Source: Dyella_B sp035503745
Lineage (GTDB): Bacteria > Pseudomonadota > Gammaproteobacteria > Xanthomonadales > Rhodanobacteraceae
Length of the DNA: 64,000 nucleotides
NCBI RefSeq assembly: GCF_035503745.1
Contig: NZ_DATJTC010000008.1
Span: 158,879-222,878 of the forward strand
Reading direction: 5' to 3'
Positions 18,801-28,367 of the stretch are shown here, in pieces. Below the pieces are notes generated by a model, which was not told the origin of the DNA, did not search any database, and saw nothing but the letters and a program-made list of their open reading frames with translations. Position 1 is the first letter of the stretch; every line of letters begins with the position of its first letter. The position numbers and the translations under genes are program-made.

Positions 18801-19336
18801 TGACGCTGGAGGGCTGGCTCGGCGATCTGCGCGGCGGCGACGACGGTACCCTCGTACGTCTGCTGCCCATGGCCGGCAACGTGCGCGAGGGCAAGTCCAT
18901 CCGCTACGACAAGCTGCTGCAACCCTGGGTGCTGCAGCTTCTGGCCAATGCCCGCGGCACGCACCTGTCCACCCATTTCTTCGCGCCGGATGGCACGGTG
19001 GCATTGCGCGCCATGGCAGCCGACAATGCCGCCGCCTTACTCAATGCCCTGCTCGATGCCTGGCGGCAAGGCATGCAAGCGCCCTTGCCGATCGCTCGCC
19101 GCACCGCCTTTGCCTGGCTAATCGCCGAGCGCGGCGAGAAACCTCCCGCCGAAGCGGCCAAGGCATGCTACGAAGGCAGCGATCTGCCCGGCGCACCGGG
19201 CGGCGAAGTCCATCGCGACCCCTGCCTCGCCCGCAGTTGGCGGCATTTCGGCGCGCTGCAGACCGATGGGTTCGAGCGTTGGCTGTCGCTCTACCGTCCG
19301 TTGCTGGACTCGGCCGAACTGGAGGACGGTGCATGA
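15842..19336 (+). CDS. recC: Exodeoxyribonuclease V subunit gamma (RecC)
   Basis: A 1164-residue subunit of the RecBCD helicase-nuclease, which processes double-strand breaks and recognises Chi. The N-terminus (VIHGNRQEDLRDLLAAWL) corresponds to the family start, and conserved blocks include NGIAQWLKLALA and LHISWVGHSVRDNSELPPS. RecC is a degenerate SF1 helicase fold, and no Walker motif is seen, as expected. GTG 15842 is the given start; ATG 15893 is an alternative. Its stop overlaps the recB start by 4 nt, so the genes are coupled in the order recC-recB-recD. RecBCD also degrades phage DNA. Confidence 0.92.
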   Translation: MSTPYTAPSPIPIEPGLMVIHGNRQEDLRDLLAAWLQRAPLQPLENEVMLVQSNGIAQWLKLALARPMEAGGLGISAAVQMQLPGRFLWQAYRAALGDAAVPATSPFDKSRLVWRLLRLLPRHIGEAGFAPLRAMLGQVDDWRRLYRLALQVADLFDQYQVFRADWLEDWEHRNDVLRDSLRNRVVELPSAQRWQPRLWRLLLDDVPQAQRDSHRAAVHRHFMRHMQTEHVHAQALPRRIVVFGITSLPQQVLEALTALARISQVLMLVTNPCRHYWADIIEDRELLMAEQRRHARKPGTAQEPRYEDLHLHANPLLAAWGKQGRDFIRQLDAFDQPARYRDRFASIKRSIDVFQNVGSDSLLHQVQQAVLDLEAAPTAAQPRKPLLADDRSLRFHVAHSPQREVEILHDRLLDLFERAAREGRPLAPREVMVMVPDIRTYAPHIQAVFGRIAPEDPRYLPYSVADQPGRGASPLLVALEHLLALAQSRLTASDVMDLLDVPSLRRRFGIADGDLPILRRWITESGIRWGLDGEHKQVLGLPPDEQNSWLFGLRRMLLGYAAGDAPSLEGIAPYAEVGGLDATLLGPLSQLLDMLAHYWKLLGTPATPLQWSERLRRLLHDAFDTRGDDADTLRIDRLEDALDTWLDACHEADFTHALPIAVVSEDWLQSVDQNHLSQRFMGGAVNFGTLLPMRAIPFRVVCLLGMNDGDYPRRVSPSDIDLMARTGQHRPGDRSRREDDRYMFLEALLSARDALHISWVGHSVRDNSELPPSVLVGQLRDYLASGWRRPDDDADGANAHKQVLDSITTIHPLQPFSARYFTGDASSPLFTYATEWALARRSAPNAGNAPLDAWQAPSTLDIGVLQRFLAKPVATFYGDRLKVRFGETELGPDDDEPFALDGLENYAATDALLQSALAIDGHEAGTVLASAQRLRQQGTLPSGGFGTLLVKDLGNDVDRIMQRWQTAHAHWPRHQPALELRYVHGDVTLEGWLGDLRGGDDGTLVRLLPMAGNVREGKSIRYDKLLQPWVLQLLANARGTHLSTHFFAPDGTVALRAMAADNAAALLNALLDAWRQGMQAPLPIARRTAFAWLIAERGEKPPAEAAKACYEGSDLPGAPGGEVHRDPCLARSWRHFGALQTDGFERWLSLYRPLLDSAELEDGA

Positions 19337-22300
19337 GCGCGATGCAGCCACTCGATCCGCTGCAACTTCCCTTGCGCGGCATTCAATTGATCGAAGCCAG
19401 CGCCGGCACCGGGAAAACCTGGACCTTGGCCGCGTTGTATTTGCGCTTGGTGCTTGGCCATGGCGGACAGGCGCCGCAGCTGCCGGCGCAGATTCTGGTG
19501 GTAACGTTTACGCGCGCCGCCACGGCGGAGCTGCGCGAACGTATCCGCGAACGCCTCGCCCACGCTGCTGCCGCGTTTCGAGGCCAGCAGAACGCGGATG
19601 ACTACCTGCAACGGCTGCTCGACGAATATCCCGACCCCGACGCACGCGCGGCCGCCGCGCGTCGATTGGAGCTGGCCGCGCAGTGGATGGATGAGGCCGC
19701 CATCTACACCATCCACGGCTGGAGCCAGCGCATGCTGGCGCAGCACGCCCTCGAAGGCAATGATGCGGTCGATGAGATCGCAGACGAAAGCGCTCGCCTC
19801 GCCGAAGCCGTACGCGATTATTGGCGCTGCTTTTACGCCCCGCTGGAAGAGGTGCAAGCCGCCTCCGTGGCGACGCAATGGAGCAGCCCGCAAGCACTGC
19901 AAAACACGATCAGGCCGTTGCTTCGCTTGCCTTCCTCCCACGTACGTATTCAGGGTCGGCCCCTGCCCATGGTCGAAAACCTGGCGGAAACCTTGCACCA
20001 CCATCAAGCGCCGGGCCACTCGGCCGAACAAGCCGCACGTGCCATGTGGTCGGCGGATGCACAGGCCATCGACGCCCTGCTGCGCGAGGCCGTACAGGCC
20101 AAGGTGTTAAAGAACAACATCTTCAAACCGGAAACCGTGGCGAACGAGCTGCCTGTGTTGCATGCATGGGCAAACGGCGCGAAAGCGGATCGCGAGATGC
20201 TAAGACGCTACACGCAAGCCAAGCTCGACGGCTCCGCCAGCAAGGGCGCCACGCCTCCCGCGCATGCCGCGTTCGAAGCCATCCAGCGATTGCTCGATGC
20301 CTGGGACGCCGAGCCGCCGCTGGCACCGATCCTGCTCGCGCATGCGTTACCGTGGGTCGCCCAGCGCGTGGAGCAGATCCGCCAGCGCCAGGCCAAACCC
20401 GGCTTCGACGATCTGCTGCGCCAGCTGGACATCGCCTTGCACGGCGAACACGGTGCGGCATTGGCCGACACCATCGCCGCACAATATCCCGCCGCGCTGA
20501 TCGACGAATTCCAGGATACCGATCCGCTGCAGTGGCGCATCTTCCAGCGCATCTATGCCGACCGTACGCCGGTCAGCCTGCTGCTGATTGGCGACCCCAA
20601 GCAGGCCATCTACGGTTTCCGCGGTGCGGACATCCACACTTATCTGCAGGCACGCGACGCGGCGCAGTCGCCGTCGTGGACGCTGAGCACCAACTATCGC
20701 TCGACCAAGCCGCTGGTCGCGGCGGTCAATCGGATTTTCCAGCATGCCGACCAATGGCCCTTCGGCGCGTTCGCGTTCGGGCATGGCGGGCATGAACTGT
20801 CCTTCCACCCCATTGATGCGGCGGGCACCCAGCGAACGCTACTGCGCGATGGACAACCGCTGGCGCCGATGCACCTGGAAGTGTTTGCCGGTGACAAACC
20901 GATGGGCACCGGGGCTTACATGGAAGTGGCCAGCAGCCATGCCGCCGCGCGCATTGTCGATCTGCTCGAGGCCGCACAGAATGGGCGTTGCCATTTTGTC
21001 GATGCGCAAGGCATGCAAACGCCACTCAGGCCACGCGACATCGCCGTGCTGGTACGTCGACGGCAGGAAGCGGCATGTATCGGCAAGGCGCTACGACAAC
21101 GTGGCGTGGCCAGCGTATATCTGTCCGAAAGCGACTCCGTTTACGCCGCCGAAGAAGCATCGGACGTGCTGCTGTGGCTGCAAGCCTGCGCCATGCCAAG
21201 TTCTGATCGTGCCATGCGCGCCGCATTGGCAAGTGCCACGATGGATCGCAGCCTGGCGGAGCTTGACCGGCTCAATCACGACGAAGCCTATTGGGAAGCT
21301 TGCGGCGAGCACTTCCGCAGGCTGCAAGCCACCTGGCAGCGTCATGGCGTGCTGGCCATGTTGCAAAACCTGCTGCACACCTTCGACCTGCCCGCCCGCC
21401 TATTGAACAAGGCCCATGGCGAGCGTGCGCTGACCAATCTCCAGCACCTGGCCGAACTACTGCAGCATGCCGCTGCCAACCTCGACGGCGAATACGCGTT
21501 GATCCGTTATCTGGCTGCACACATCGCGCGGGTGGGCGAGCGCGATGCCGACATCGGCGAAGAGCAAGTCGTGCGCCTGGAAAGCGAGGCGGATCTGGTC
21601 AAGGTCATTACCATCCACAAATCCAAGGGCTTGCAGTATCCGCTGGTCATGCTGCCTTTCCTGAGCCGTTTCCAGGATGCGCCCAAGGACAGCGTGCAGC
21701 CCTGGCACGACGATGAAGGTCGCACATGGATCGATCTGCTGCCCGATGAAGCCACGCGGCTTCGCATGGAGCGCGAACGCCTGCAGGAAGACCTGCGCTT
21801 GCTCTACGTCGCCCTCACCCGTGCCGAACATGCGTGCTGGGTAGGCGTGGCGAGCGTCTCGGTCGGCCATGGTCGTGCATCGATGCTGCATCGCTCGGCA
21901 CTCGGCTATGTGCTGTCCGGCGGCACATTGATCGAACCCAGCGATCTGATGCCGCATGTGGAAGCGCTGCGCGGCGATTTGCGCGACATCCACATCCAGC
22001 CTGCCGAAGAAAGCGCAGGCATGCGTATCTATCGCCCCTTGCGCGAGCCGCCGCGCGAACATCAGGCGCGCAGCTATGCGCTGCGCGCGCCGGAAGCGTG
22101 GTGGATCGCAAGTTACAGCGCGCTCACGCACGGCAACGATGAACCCGCGCGGCAAATCGCACCGGAAACCGCCAGCCAAGACGTACTTACCGAAGCCGCG
22201 CGCGAACCGGCCCCATGGACCGCCGTCGGCGGCGACTACGGCATGCACGCATTTCCGCGCGGCGCCGAACCCGGCACTTTCCTGCATGACGTACTCCAGT

Positions 22301-22989
22301 GGATCGCCGAAGCCGGCTTCGCCTCCGTTGCCATCGATACCTCGGCGCTGGCGCAGCAAGTCGCACGCCGCTGCCAGCGGCGCGGCTGGCAGATGTGGAT
22401 CGCGCCGCTGATGCAATGGCTGCCCGCGCTGTTGAAAACCACGCTTGCCTCGCCCGAGGGCGTAGACCTCGTGCTTGCCAGCCTGGACGATCACCGCCGC
22501 TATCAGGCCGAACTGGAATTTTGGTTCGAAGCCCATCACGTGGACACCCGGCGTTTGGACGAACTGGTCTGCCGCCACACCCTCGACGGCGCGCCGCGCG
22601 TGCCGCTGCCGCCCAATCGCATCGATGGCATGCTCAAGGGTTTTATCGACCTTATCGTGGTGCACGGCGGCCGCTATTACGTGATCGACTACAAATCCAA
22701 CTGGCTCGGCGATACCGCCAGCGCCTACACGCCGGCTGCAATGCGCCAGGTCACGCTGCAATCGCGTTACGACTTGCAATACGCCATCTACACGCTCGCG
22801 CTGCACCGCCAATTGCGAGCCCGGCTGCCCGGCTACGACTACGAACGGCACGTGGGTGGCGTGCTCTATCTTTATCTGCGCGGCATCGACGGCCATGGCC
22901 ACGGCGTACATGCGGAGCGATTGCCTTATGCGCTGGTCGACGCGATGGATCGCCTGTTTGCCCAAGGAGCACACGCCGATGCCGCTTGA
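19333..22989 (+). CDS. recB: Exodeoxyribonuclease V subunit beta (RecB)
   Basis: A 1218-residue protein: 3'-5' SF1 helicase plus nuclease. The Walker A motif is EASAGTGKTWTLA (about residue 22), helicase motif II lies in LIDEFQDTD, and motif VI in LLYVALTRAEHA. The C-terminal RecB nuclease domain carries PGTFLHDVLQW and YVIDYKSNWLG, with the catalytic Asp and Lys. ATG 19333 overlaps the recC stop. It overlaps recD by 11 nt. It acts with RecC and RecD in the cytoplasm. Confidence 0.94.
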   Translation: MSAMQPLDPLQLPLRGIQLIEASAGTGKTWTLAALYLRLVLGHGGQAPQLPAQILVVTFTRAATAELRERIRERLAHAAAAFRGQQNADDYLQRLLDEYPDPDARAAAARRLELAAQWMDEAAIYTIHGWSQRMLAQHALEGNDAVDEIADESARLAEAVRDYWRCFYAPLEEVQAASVATQWSSPQALQNTIRPLLRLPSSHVRIQGRPLPMVENLAETLHHHQAPGHSAEQAARAMWSADAQAIDALLREAVQAKVLKNNIFKPETVANELPVLHAWANGAKADREMLRRYTQAKLDGSASKGATPPAHAAFEAIQRLLDAWDAEPPLAPILLAHALPWVAQRVEQIRQRQAKPGFDDLLRQLDIALHGEHGAALADTIAAQYPAALIDEFQDTDPLQWRIFQRIYADRTPVSLLLIGDPKQAIYGFRGADIHTYLQARDAAQSPSWTLSTNYRSTKPLVAAVNRIFQHADQWPFGAFAFGHGGHELSFHPIDAAGTQRTLLRDGQPLAPMHLEVFAGDKPMGTGAYMEVASSHAAARIVDLLEAAQNGRCHFVDAQGMQTPLRPRDIAVLVRRRQEAACIGKALRQRGVASVYLSESDSVYAAEEASDVLLWLQACAMPSSDRAMRAALASATMDRSLAELDRLNHDEAYWEACGEHFRRLQATWQRHGVLAMLQNLLHTFDLPARLLNKAHGERALTNLQHLAELLQHAAANLDGEYALIRYLAAHIARVGERDADIGEEQVVRLESEADLVKVITIHKSKGLQYPLVMLPFLSRFQDAPKDSVQPWHDDEGRTWIDLLPDEATRLRMERERLQEDLRLLYVALTRAEHACWVGVASVSVGHGRASMLHRSALGYVLSGGTLIEPSDLMPHVEALRGDLRDIHIQPAEESAGMRIYRPLREPPREHQARSYALRAPEAWWIASYSALTHGNDEPARQIAPETASQDVLTEAAREPAPWTAVGGDYGMHAFPRGAEPGTFLHDVLQWIAEAGFASVAIDTSALAQQVARRCQRRGWQMWIAPLMQWLPALLKTTLASPEGVDLVLASLDDHRRYQAELEFWFEAHHVDTRRLDELVCRHTLDGAPRVPLPPNRIDGMLKGFIDLIVVHGGRYYVIDYKSNWLGDTASAYTPAAMRQVTLQSRYDLQYAIYTLALHRQLRARLPGYDYERHVGGVLYLYLRGIDGHGHGVHAERLPYALVDAMDRLFAQGAHADAA

Positions 22990-24952
22990 GGCCCTGCCCA
23001 GCCTGCTGGCCGACGAAGCCGCGCGGCGCACGCTGCGTCCGCTCGACCTTGCGTTTGCGCGCTTCATCGGCGAATGCGATCCACACGCCGAGCCGTGCCT
23101 GTTGTTGATCGCCGCGCTCGCCAGCCGCCAGCTCGACGATGGTCACCCATGCCTGGATTTGCAGGCCGCTGCGGATCTTGCGCTGGAACAACTCTGGCCC
23201 GCCACATGGCTGGAGATGCTGGCCGGCGTACCCTCCCTCTCATCGCCGTTGCTGGCCGGCCCCGACGGGCAGCCTGCCAACGCACCGCTGGTGCTGGACC
23301 GGCATCGCGTGTATCTGCGCCGCTACTGGGAATACGAATGCCGTGTTGCACGCGGCATCGCCGCGCGGCTGCAGCATGCGGTGCCATCGCCTGAAAGGCT
23401 GCGCGACGAACTGGCACGCCTGTTTTCCGATGCCCCGCAAACATCGCCCGATTGGCAGCGTGTTGCTTGTGCCTTGGCGGCGCGAGGCGGCTTCAGCCTT
23501 ATCACCGGCGGCCCCGGCACCGGCAAAACCACCACCGTGGTGCGCCTGCTGGGCTTGTTGCAAACCCTGCAGCTGCGCGAACAGGACACGCCCTTGCGCA
23601 TGCGCCTGGCGGCGCCCACGGGCAAGGCGGCCGCGCGGCTCAACGCGTCGATCGCGGCGCAGGTTGCGCGGCTGGATGTCGGCGAACGCGTCCGCGCCGC
23701 GATACCGCGCGACGTGGAAACGCTCCATCGCCTGCTCGGCGCGCGCACGGATAGCCGGCGCTATGCGCACGACGGCCGTCACCCCCTGCACGTGGACGTC
23801 TTGGTGATCGACGAAGCGTCGATGATCGATCTGGAGATGATGGCCGCCGTGCTGGACGCATTGCCGCCCCATGCCCGCCTGATCCTGCTTGGCGACAAGG
23901 ACCAGCTTTCATCGGTGGAGGCCGGCGCTGTACTGGGCGAACTGGGCCAGCGCGCCGAACAGGGCCATTACGATGCACCAACCGCGGCCTGGCTGCACGC
24001 GGTGGGTACGGGCAGCGTCGATGCGTTCGTGCACGCGGATGCCCGCCCACTCGATCAGCACATCGCCATGTTGCGCAGCAGCCATCGTTTTGGTGCCGAC
24101 AGCGGCATCGGGCGCTTGGCCGCCGCCGTCAACGCAGGCGAAGTCACCGCCGTGCGCGATGTGTTGGGCGCGCAAGCCGGCGACATCGCATGGATCGCCG
24201 ACGGCGCGAATTCGCCTTTCTTGGCGTCGATCGCTCTGAACGGCGACGCCGGACGCTTCGGCATCGAAGCCGCGCAGGGCGAGCCTCACGGGTTCCGCTT
24301 CTATCTTGGCCAGCTGCAACAGCATCGCCCGGCAGCGTCCGCCGACAGCATCACCTTCCGTCGCTGGGCGAACAACGTGCTTGGGGCGTTCAATCATTTC
24401 CAGGTGCTGTGCGCGGTGCGTCAGGGGCCGGCGGGTACCGAGCGGCTCAATCGCGACATCGCCGCCACCTTGCTTGCCACCGGGCTAATTGAATCCGATC
24501 GAGGCTGGTACGAAGGCCGCCCGGTGATGATGACCCGTAACGACTACAGCCTGGGCCTGATGAACGGCGACGTCGGCGTAACGCTGCGCATGCCGGGCCC
24601 TGACGGCGAACTTCGTCTCTACGTGGCATTTCCGATGACGCGCGATGGCGCGGTCGCCGAAGCGGATCATGAAGGCGTCGGTATTCGCTGCATATTGCCG
24701 TCCCGGCTCGGCGACGTGGAAACGGTGTATGCGATGACCGTGCACAAATCGCAGGGTTCGGAGTTTGAACACGTGGCGCTGGTATTGCCGGACGAAGGCT
24801 CGGCGATCCTCACACGCGAGTTGCTTTATACCGGCATTACGCGTGCGCGCCGATGGTTGAGCCTGTTCGCCGGACAAGCGAGCGTGGAACAGGCGATCGG
24901 GCAGCGGACGCGTCGTTATTCAGGCCTATCGGATCGACTGGCGCCGGTTTGA
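22979..24952 (+). CDS. recD: Exodeoxyribonuclease V subunit alpha (RecD)
   Basis: A 657-residue 5'-3' SF1 helicase subunit. Motifs seen are Walker A ITGGPGTGKTTTVVR (about residue 175), Walker B VIDEASMIDL, a motif III-like LGDKDQLSSVEAG, and the C-terminal TVHKSQGSEFEHV and LYTGITRAR. ATG 22979 lies within the end of recB, giving translational coupling; an upstream frame extension is inside recB. The gene ends 16 bp before the convergent pilE. Confidence 0.94.
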   Translation: MPLEALPSLLADEAARRTLRPLDLAFARFIGECDPHAEPCLLLIAALASRQLDDGHPCLDLQAAADLALEQLWPATWLEMLAGVPSLSSPLLAGPDGQPANAPLVLDRHRVYLRRYWEYECRVARGIAARLQHAVPSPERLRDELARLFSDAPQTSPDWQRVACALAARGGFSLITGGPGTGKTTTVVRLLGLLQTLQLREQDTPLRMRLAAPTGKAAARLNASIAAQVARLDVGERVRAAIPRDVETLHRLLGARTDSRRYAHDGRHPLHVDVLVIDEASMIDLEMMAAVLDALPPHARLILLGDKDQLSSVEAGAVLGELGQRAEQGHYDAPTAAWLHAVGTGSVDAFVHADARPLDQHIAMLRSSHRFGADSGIGRLAAAVNAGEVTAVRDVLGAQAGDIAWIADGANSPFLASIALNGDAGRFGIEAAQGEPHGFRFYLGQLQQHRPAASADSITFRRWANNVLGAFNHFQVLCAVRQGPAGTERLNRDIAATLLATGLIESDRGWYEGRPVMMTRNDYSLGLMNGDVGVTLRMPGPDGELRLYVAFPMTRDGAVAEADHEGVGIRCILPSRLGDVETVYAMTVHKSQGSEFEHVALVLPDEGSAILTRELLYTGITRARRWLSLFAGQASVEQAIGQRTRRYSGLSDRLAPV

Positions 24953-24968
24953 GCGTAAGCGACCATCG

Positions 24969-25388
24969 TCACCAGCAACGACCGTTCGCATTGGCGGTGG
25001 CATCCGCGCGATCGGGCGATTTTTTCCCGGTGCTGTCCAGCGTCATCATCCCGCAGGCGTCGCCGGCTTGGTGATTGATGGGCAGCGCTGCTACCACGTA
25101 ATGCTGTGCATCCTCACCGTCCAGGCTCAGTAATGGCTCATAATTGGCGCCGGGCGACGACGACGCGTTGGCGTACCCGAATTTGCCCAGGTCGTCGGTG
25201 TAGCGGTTATAGGTGGCGTACCAACGCTCCTCGGCATGCGCGATGCTCATCAGCATCTGCCGCGCGTCCGCGCGACGCGCACGAAAGACGTAGTGCCGAT
25301 ACGACGCTGATGCCAGCACCAACAGGATCGCAACGATGGCCACCACGATCAGCACTTCCAACAACGTGAATCCTTTACCGCGATCCAT
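24969..25388 (-). CDS. pilE: Type IV pilin-like protein PilE
   Basis: A 139-residue minor pilin. The prepilin peptidase site is RGKG|FTLLEVLIV with Glu at +5, followed by the hydrophobic assembly helix. The remainder has the pattern of PilE minor pilins (ADARQMLMSIAHAEERWYATYNRYTDDL) and two cysteines near the C-terminus (DACG, GRCW) that can form the D-region disulfide. It is the last gene of the pilV-W-X-Y1-E operon and should be secreted to the inner membrane and incorporated into the pilus priming complex. Confidence 0.88.
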   Translation of the reverse strand: MDRGKGFTLLEVLIVVAIVAILLVLASASYRHYVFRARRADARQMLMSIAHAEERWYATYNRYTDDLGKFGYANASSSPGANYEPLLSLDGEDAQHYVVAALPINHQAGDACGMMTLDSTGKKSPDRADATANANGRCW

Positions 25389-25398
25389 CGCTTTTTCC

Positions 25399-27669
25399 TC
25401 AAGGGTCCTGACTCAATATCGACCACGAGCGTCGCCGCCACGTGGGACTGCCGAACGAGAGTGGTAACGTCAAGCTGCCCTGGTTGCCTTTCAGGTGCAC
25501 GCCGGGAAGCAGCAACTTGCCGCCGCCGACGGCGGTCGCAACCGGTAGCGTGCCGGCCGTTGGCGGGTGATCGATCTGGCCGCCTATATACCAAGCACTG
25601 CCTGCGGCAAGCAGCGCATTTCCAGGGCCGCCGGTCAATGCATCGACGGCCATGACACTACCGGACGATGGCGCATCAGGGTGAGGTACCAACGTGCTGA
25701 CCAGCAGCGAATTCGTATTGAACAGCGCAGTGGGCGTAACGACCACGCGCTCCCCGCGTTGCGCATCGAGCTTGAAATACCAGCCGCCCACCGTGGCGGC
25801 CACCGGGTTGGCGCTAAGGCTGCGCAAGGTGGCACCAGCGTACGGGCTCGCCGGGTCGGCGATGGCGGTCTCGGTCAACGTTTGCACCTGCAGATTTTCG
25901 TGCGGCACGGTGACGGGGTTGCCTTGGCTATCCACGCGATCCCTCACTCCGTAGACCGCCTGCACCGGCAGGTCGTCGCCAACATCCCCTTCGCCCAGGT
26001 ATTTGCCGGTGCCGAACACCACCATGAAACGGTGGGTGAGCGGATCGGGAAACAACCGCGGCATCACGGTGATCGGTTGCGCACCCTGTAACTGCGGCCG
26101 GTAGGCGAGCGTCACCTTCCATTGCGTGGGGTCGGGTGACGAAAGATCGAAACGCCAAAGATTGCCGGCCAGGTCGCCAGCGAATGCCACGTCGTCAACC
26201 TGATCGCCCTGGTAATCGCCCAGCACGGGCGAGGAGAGGCCGTAACTGGAAACGCCGGCAACGTCGGTGGGTGTCTTCAGTTCGGCCATCACCTCGCCCG
26301 TTTGCGCATCCAATACGAACAGCGCGCTGAAATCGGCCGGCGCCGCTTTGGCTACGGCTTCGCAATCGGTGGGCTGGTCGGGCTTGCTGCAATCGGGGAA
26401 ATAGCCGCCGGGCACCAACACGCCCCAGCGCCCGTTCGCCAGGCGCGCGATCGCGGGCTGGCCATAGGTGTAGCCAAGGTCGGCTGCGTTGTAGGCGTTG
26501 CCGGACGCCGCCGTGCCTGGCATGGCATCGGCGTCGAACTCCCACAGCACGGTGCGCTGGGGATAGGCTTCGCTTGCCGAGTCCGGACGCGTGACGTCGA
26601 GGGCATAGACACCGCGACCACCCAGGCGCAAGCCGCCAACCAGCAATGTGTGCCAGGCATGTTCGCCCTGCTCGCTGAAAAACACGTCTCGGACCACCGG
26701 CGTTGCATCCACGGTCGGCGCGTAGTGCCATGCGCTAGCGCTGGTGAGATTGCCCAGATGGGCATAGACCGCACGCGGCACGAACCCGAAGACCTCCCTG
26801 CCCGCATCCGTGCCTGGATCGTATGAGGTGCAATGGTTTTCCTCATCGTGCATCAGGCAGCGCGGCACCGGCGCGCGGAATCCATGCAGCATGCCGTCAT
26901 TGGCACCGATGTAGACGACCGGTTGCCTGTCGGCGTTCGCCGCGACGAACTGGTCATAGGTTTGCGCATCGGCGGCCAGTTCCGGGGACACAACCGGCAC
27001 ACCCTGGATTGTCGCCGGCCACGCATTTGCGTACTGGCCGGCGGGCATGCCCACATAGACCGCCTGCGAGCCGACAATGCCGCCAAGCAAATTTCCGCGC
27101 CTGCGCATCGTGCCGGAAGCTTCTTCGGTGCGGTCGCCACGAAGGTAGGCGACGCGCCGTTCAAGCGTGTCGGCGTAGACGTCCTTCGGTACAGGCGCCA
27201 TCAAACCCCGCACCTGCGCTGCATCGTAGTGGGATTCCCGCTCGAACGGCATGCCGGCACCGATACCGGTTGCCACATCCACGCCTAAGGTGAGGATGGT
27301 TCGCCGCTCGGGCGGTGTCACCGACGCGCTTGTCAACAGCGATGCGGCATCCCACAGCACCGGTGAAAGCGTGCCATCGACATTCAGCGCCGCCGCACGC
27401 AACCGGCCCGATCCATCCGATGGGTCGTAGCCGCCTTCAAATACCAGCGCGCCGGGGACAAGAACGCCCGCACTGGCACCGATCACCGCATCCCTCGATG
27501 CATCCCCGGACCGATCCAGCGGCCACGGACTGAGTTCGACCGTACCCGCGGCCTGCGAGGTGAACGCAGCCACAGGGGATGACGAAAGCGCACACATGTT
27601 TATCGCGGCGATGGCAAAAGCCGCGAGATGCAGGGACATTTGCTTGAATGAGATGAGTCGCATGAGCAT
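25399..27669 (-). CDS. pilY1: PilY1-family type IV pilus tip/assembly protein, short form
   Basis: A 756-residue exported protein with a signal-like N-terminus ending near SSPVAAF. It contains the conserved PilY1 beta-propeller blocks: VVYIGANDGMLHGF, YTYGQPAIARLANGRWG, FVLDAQTGEVM, and DYQGDQVDDVAFAGDLAGNLWRF split across a putative calcium-binding loop. Classical PilY1 proteins are 1000 residues or more with an N-terminal vWA domain; here the N-terminal region is short and no MIDAS motif is seen. The start at 27669 lies 8 nt after the pilX stop; a start at 27696 would overlap pilX. It promotes pilus assembly and adhesion together with the minor pilins. Confidence 0.85.
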   Translation of the reverse strand: MLMRLISFKQMSLHLAAFAIAAINMCALSSSPVAAFTSQAAGTVELSPWPLDRSGDASRDAVIGASAGVLVPGALVFEGGYDPSDGSGRLRAAALNVDGTLSPVLWDAASLLTSASVTPPERRTILTLGVDVATGIGAGMPFERESHYDAAQVRGLMAPVPKDVYADTLERRVAYLRGDRTEEASGTMRRRGNLLGGIVGSQAVYVGMPAGQYANAWPATIQGVPVVSPELAADAQTYDQFVAANADRQPVVYIGANDGMLHGFRAPVPRCLMHDEENHCTSYDPGTDAGREVFGFVPRAVYAHLGNLTSASAWHYAPTVDATPVVRDVFFSEQGEHAWHTLLVGGLRLGGRGVYALDVTRPDSASEAYPQRTVLWEFDADAMPGTAASGNAYNAADLGYTYGQPAIARLANGRWGVLVPGGYFPDCSKPDQPTDCEAVAKAAPADFSALFVLDAQTGEVMAELKTPTDVAGVSSYGLSSPVLGDYQGDQVDDVAFAGDLAGNLWRFDLSSPDPTQWKVTLAYRPQLQGAQPITVMPRLFPDPLTHRFMVVFGTGKYLGEGDVGDDLPVQAVYGVRDRVDSQGNPVTVPHENLQVQTLTETAIADPASPYAGATLRSLSANPVAATVGGWYFKLDAQRGERVVVTPTALFNTNSLLVSTLVPHPDAPSSGSVMAVDALTGGPGNALLAAGSAWYIGGQIDHPPTAGTLPVATAVGGGKLLLPGVHLKGNQGSLTLPLSFGSPTWRRRSWSILSQDP

Positions 27670-27676
27670 GCTGCTA

Positions 27677-28348
27677 TCAGTGGCTGGCCGGCGCATCGAA
27701 GGTGCTCTGCACCACGCTCACGACGTTCGGGTTGCCGCCCGTGGCGCGCGCGGTAATGCGATAGATGTGCATGCTCCCCGCAGCGGGATCGTCGTTGTTC
27801 GGGCCGGTGCTTCCCGATTCGCGCAAGCCATCGGCACCCGGCGGCGCCTCGCTGCCAAGGTCTTCGATCAGATACACCGGATTCCTGGCCAGACTGGCCG
27901 TCGGCTGCGCGCTGTTGCGGGTAAAGCCGCCTTGGGTTGTACCGGTATAGGTCACGCCAACACCGGGCAACCAGCCCTGCGCGGATAGAAACCGAGTCAC
28001 CGCACCCCCGGCGCGGTAGGGCGCGCTGGATGGACGGTAGATCACGCAACCATCGTCATGGGAAATGGCGCCGTCCAGGCAGTGAAGCCGAACACCGGCG
28101 TGACTGGCGACGGACCATATCTTGTACTCCGCCCCGCGCAACGCCGTTTCCGCGCTCGCCTGGGCCTGCTGCGCATTGCGCAAGCTTCCCGCCATGCGCT
28201 CCTGCAGCAACGAGCGTTCGCATGCGCTGATCGCCAACAAGCTGGTCAATATAAGGAAGATCAACGCCACGATCAGCGCCGAGCCGCGTTGACGGCGCGT
28301 CGGCGTGCGCCGTGCGTACGCGGATGTTGATCTTGATGATTCTTTCAT
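27677..28348 (-). CDS. pilX: Type IV pilus assembly protein PilX
   Basis: A 223-residue protein with a basic leader followed by RRQRGSALIVALIFLILTSL, the PilX-type N-terminal helix with Gly before the hydrophobic segment. SLLQERMAGSLRNAQQAQASAE is the typical PilX segment after the helix. Start 28348 is preceded by AAGGAT on the coding strand; the longer frame to 28381 overlaps pilW and is less likely. It is a minor pilin of the priming complex. Confidence 0.88.
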   Translation of the reverse strand: MKESSRSTSAYARRTPTRRQRGSALIVALIFLILTSLLAISACERSLLQERMAGSLRNAQQAQASAETALRGAEYKIWSVASHAGVRLHCLDGAISHDDGCVIYRPSSAPYRAGGAVTRFLSAQGWLPGVGVTYTGTTQGGFTRNSAQPTASLARNPVYLIEDLGSEAPPGADGLRESGSTGPNNDDPAAGSMHIYRITARATGGNPNVVSVVQSTFDAPASH

Positions 28349-28367
28349 GCGGCATCCTTGCCTGGCC

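Noticed and set aside
15842..24952. Long open frames on the minus strand, for example 17462-18976 and 21457-23067
   Set aside because: They are antisense to recC/recB, contain no recognisable domains, and are the usual by-product of GC-rich third positions in the real genes.
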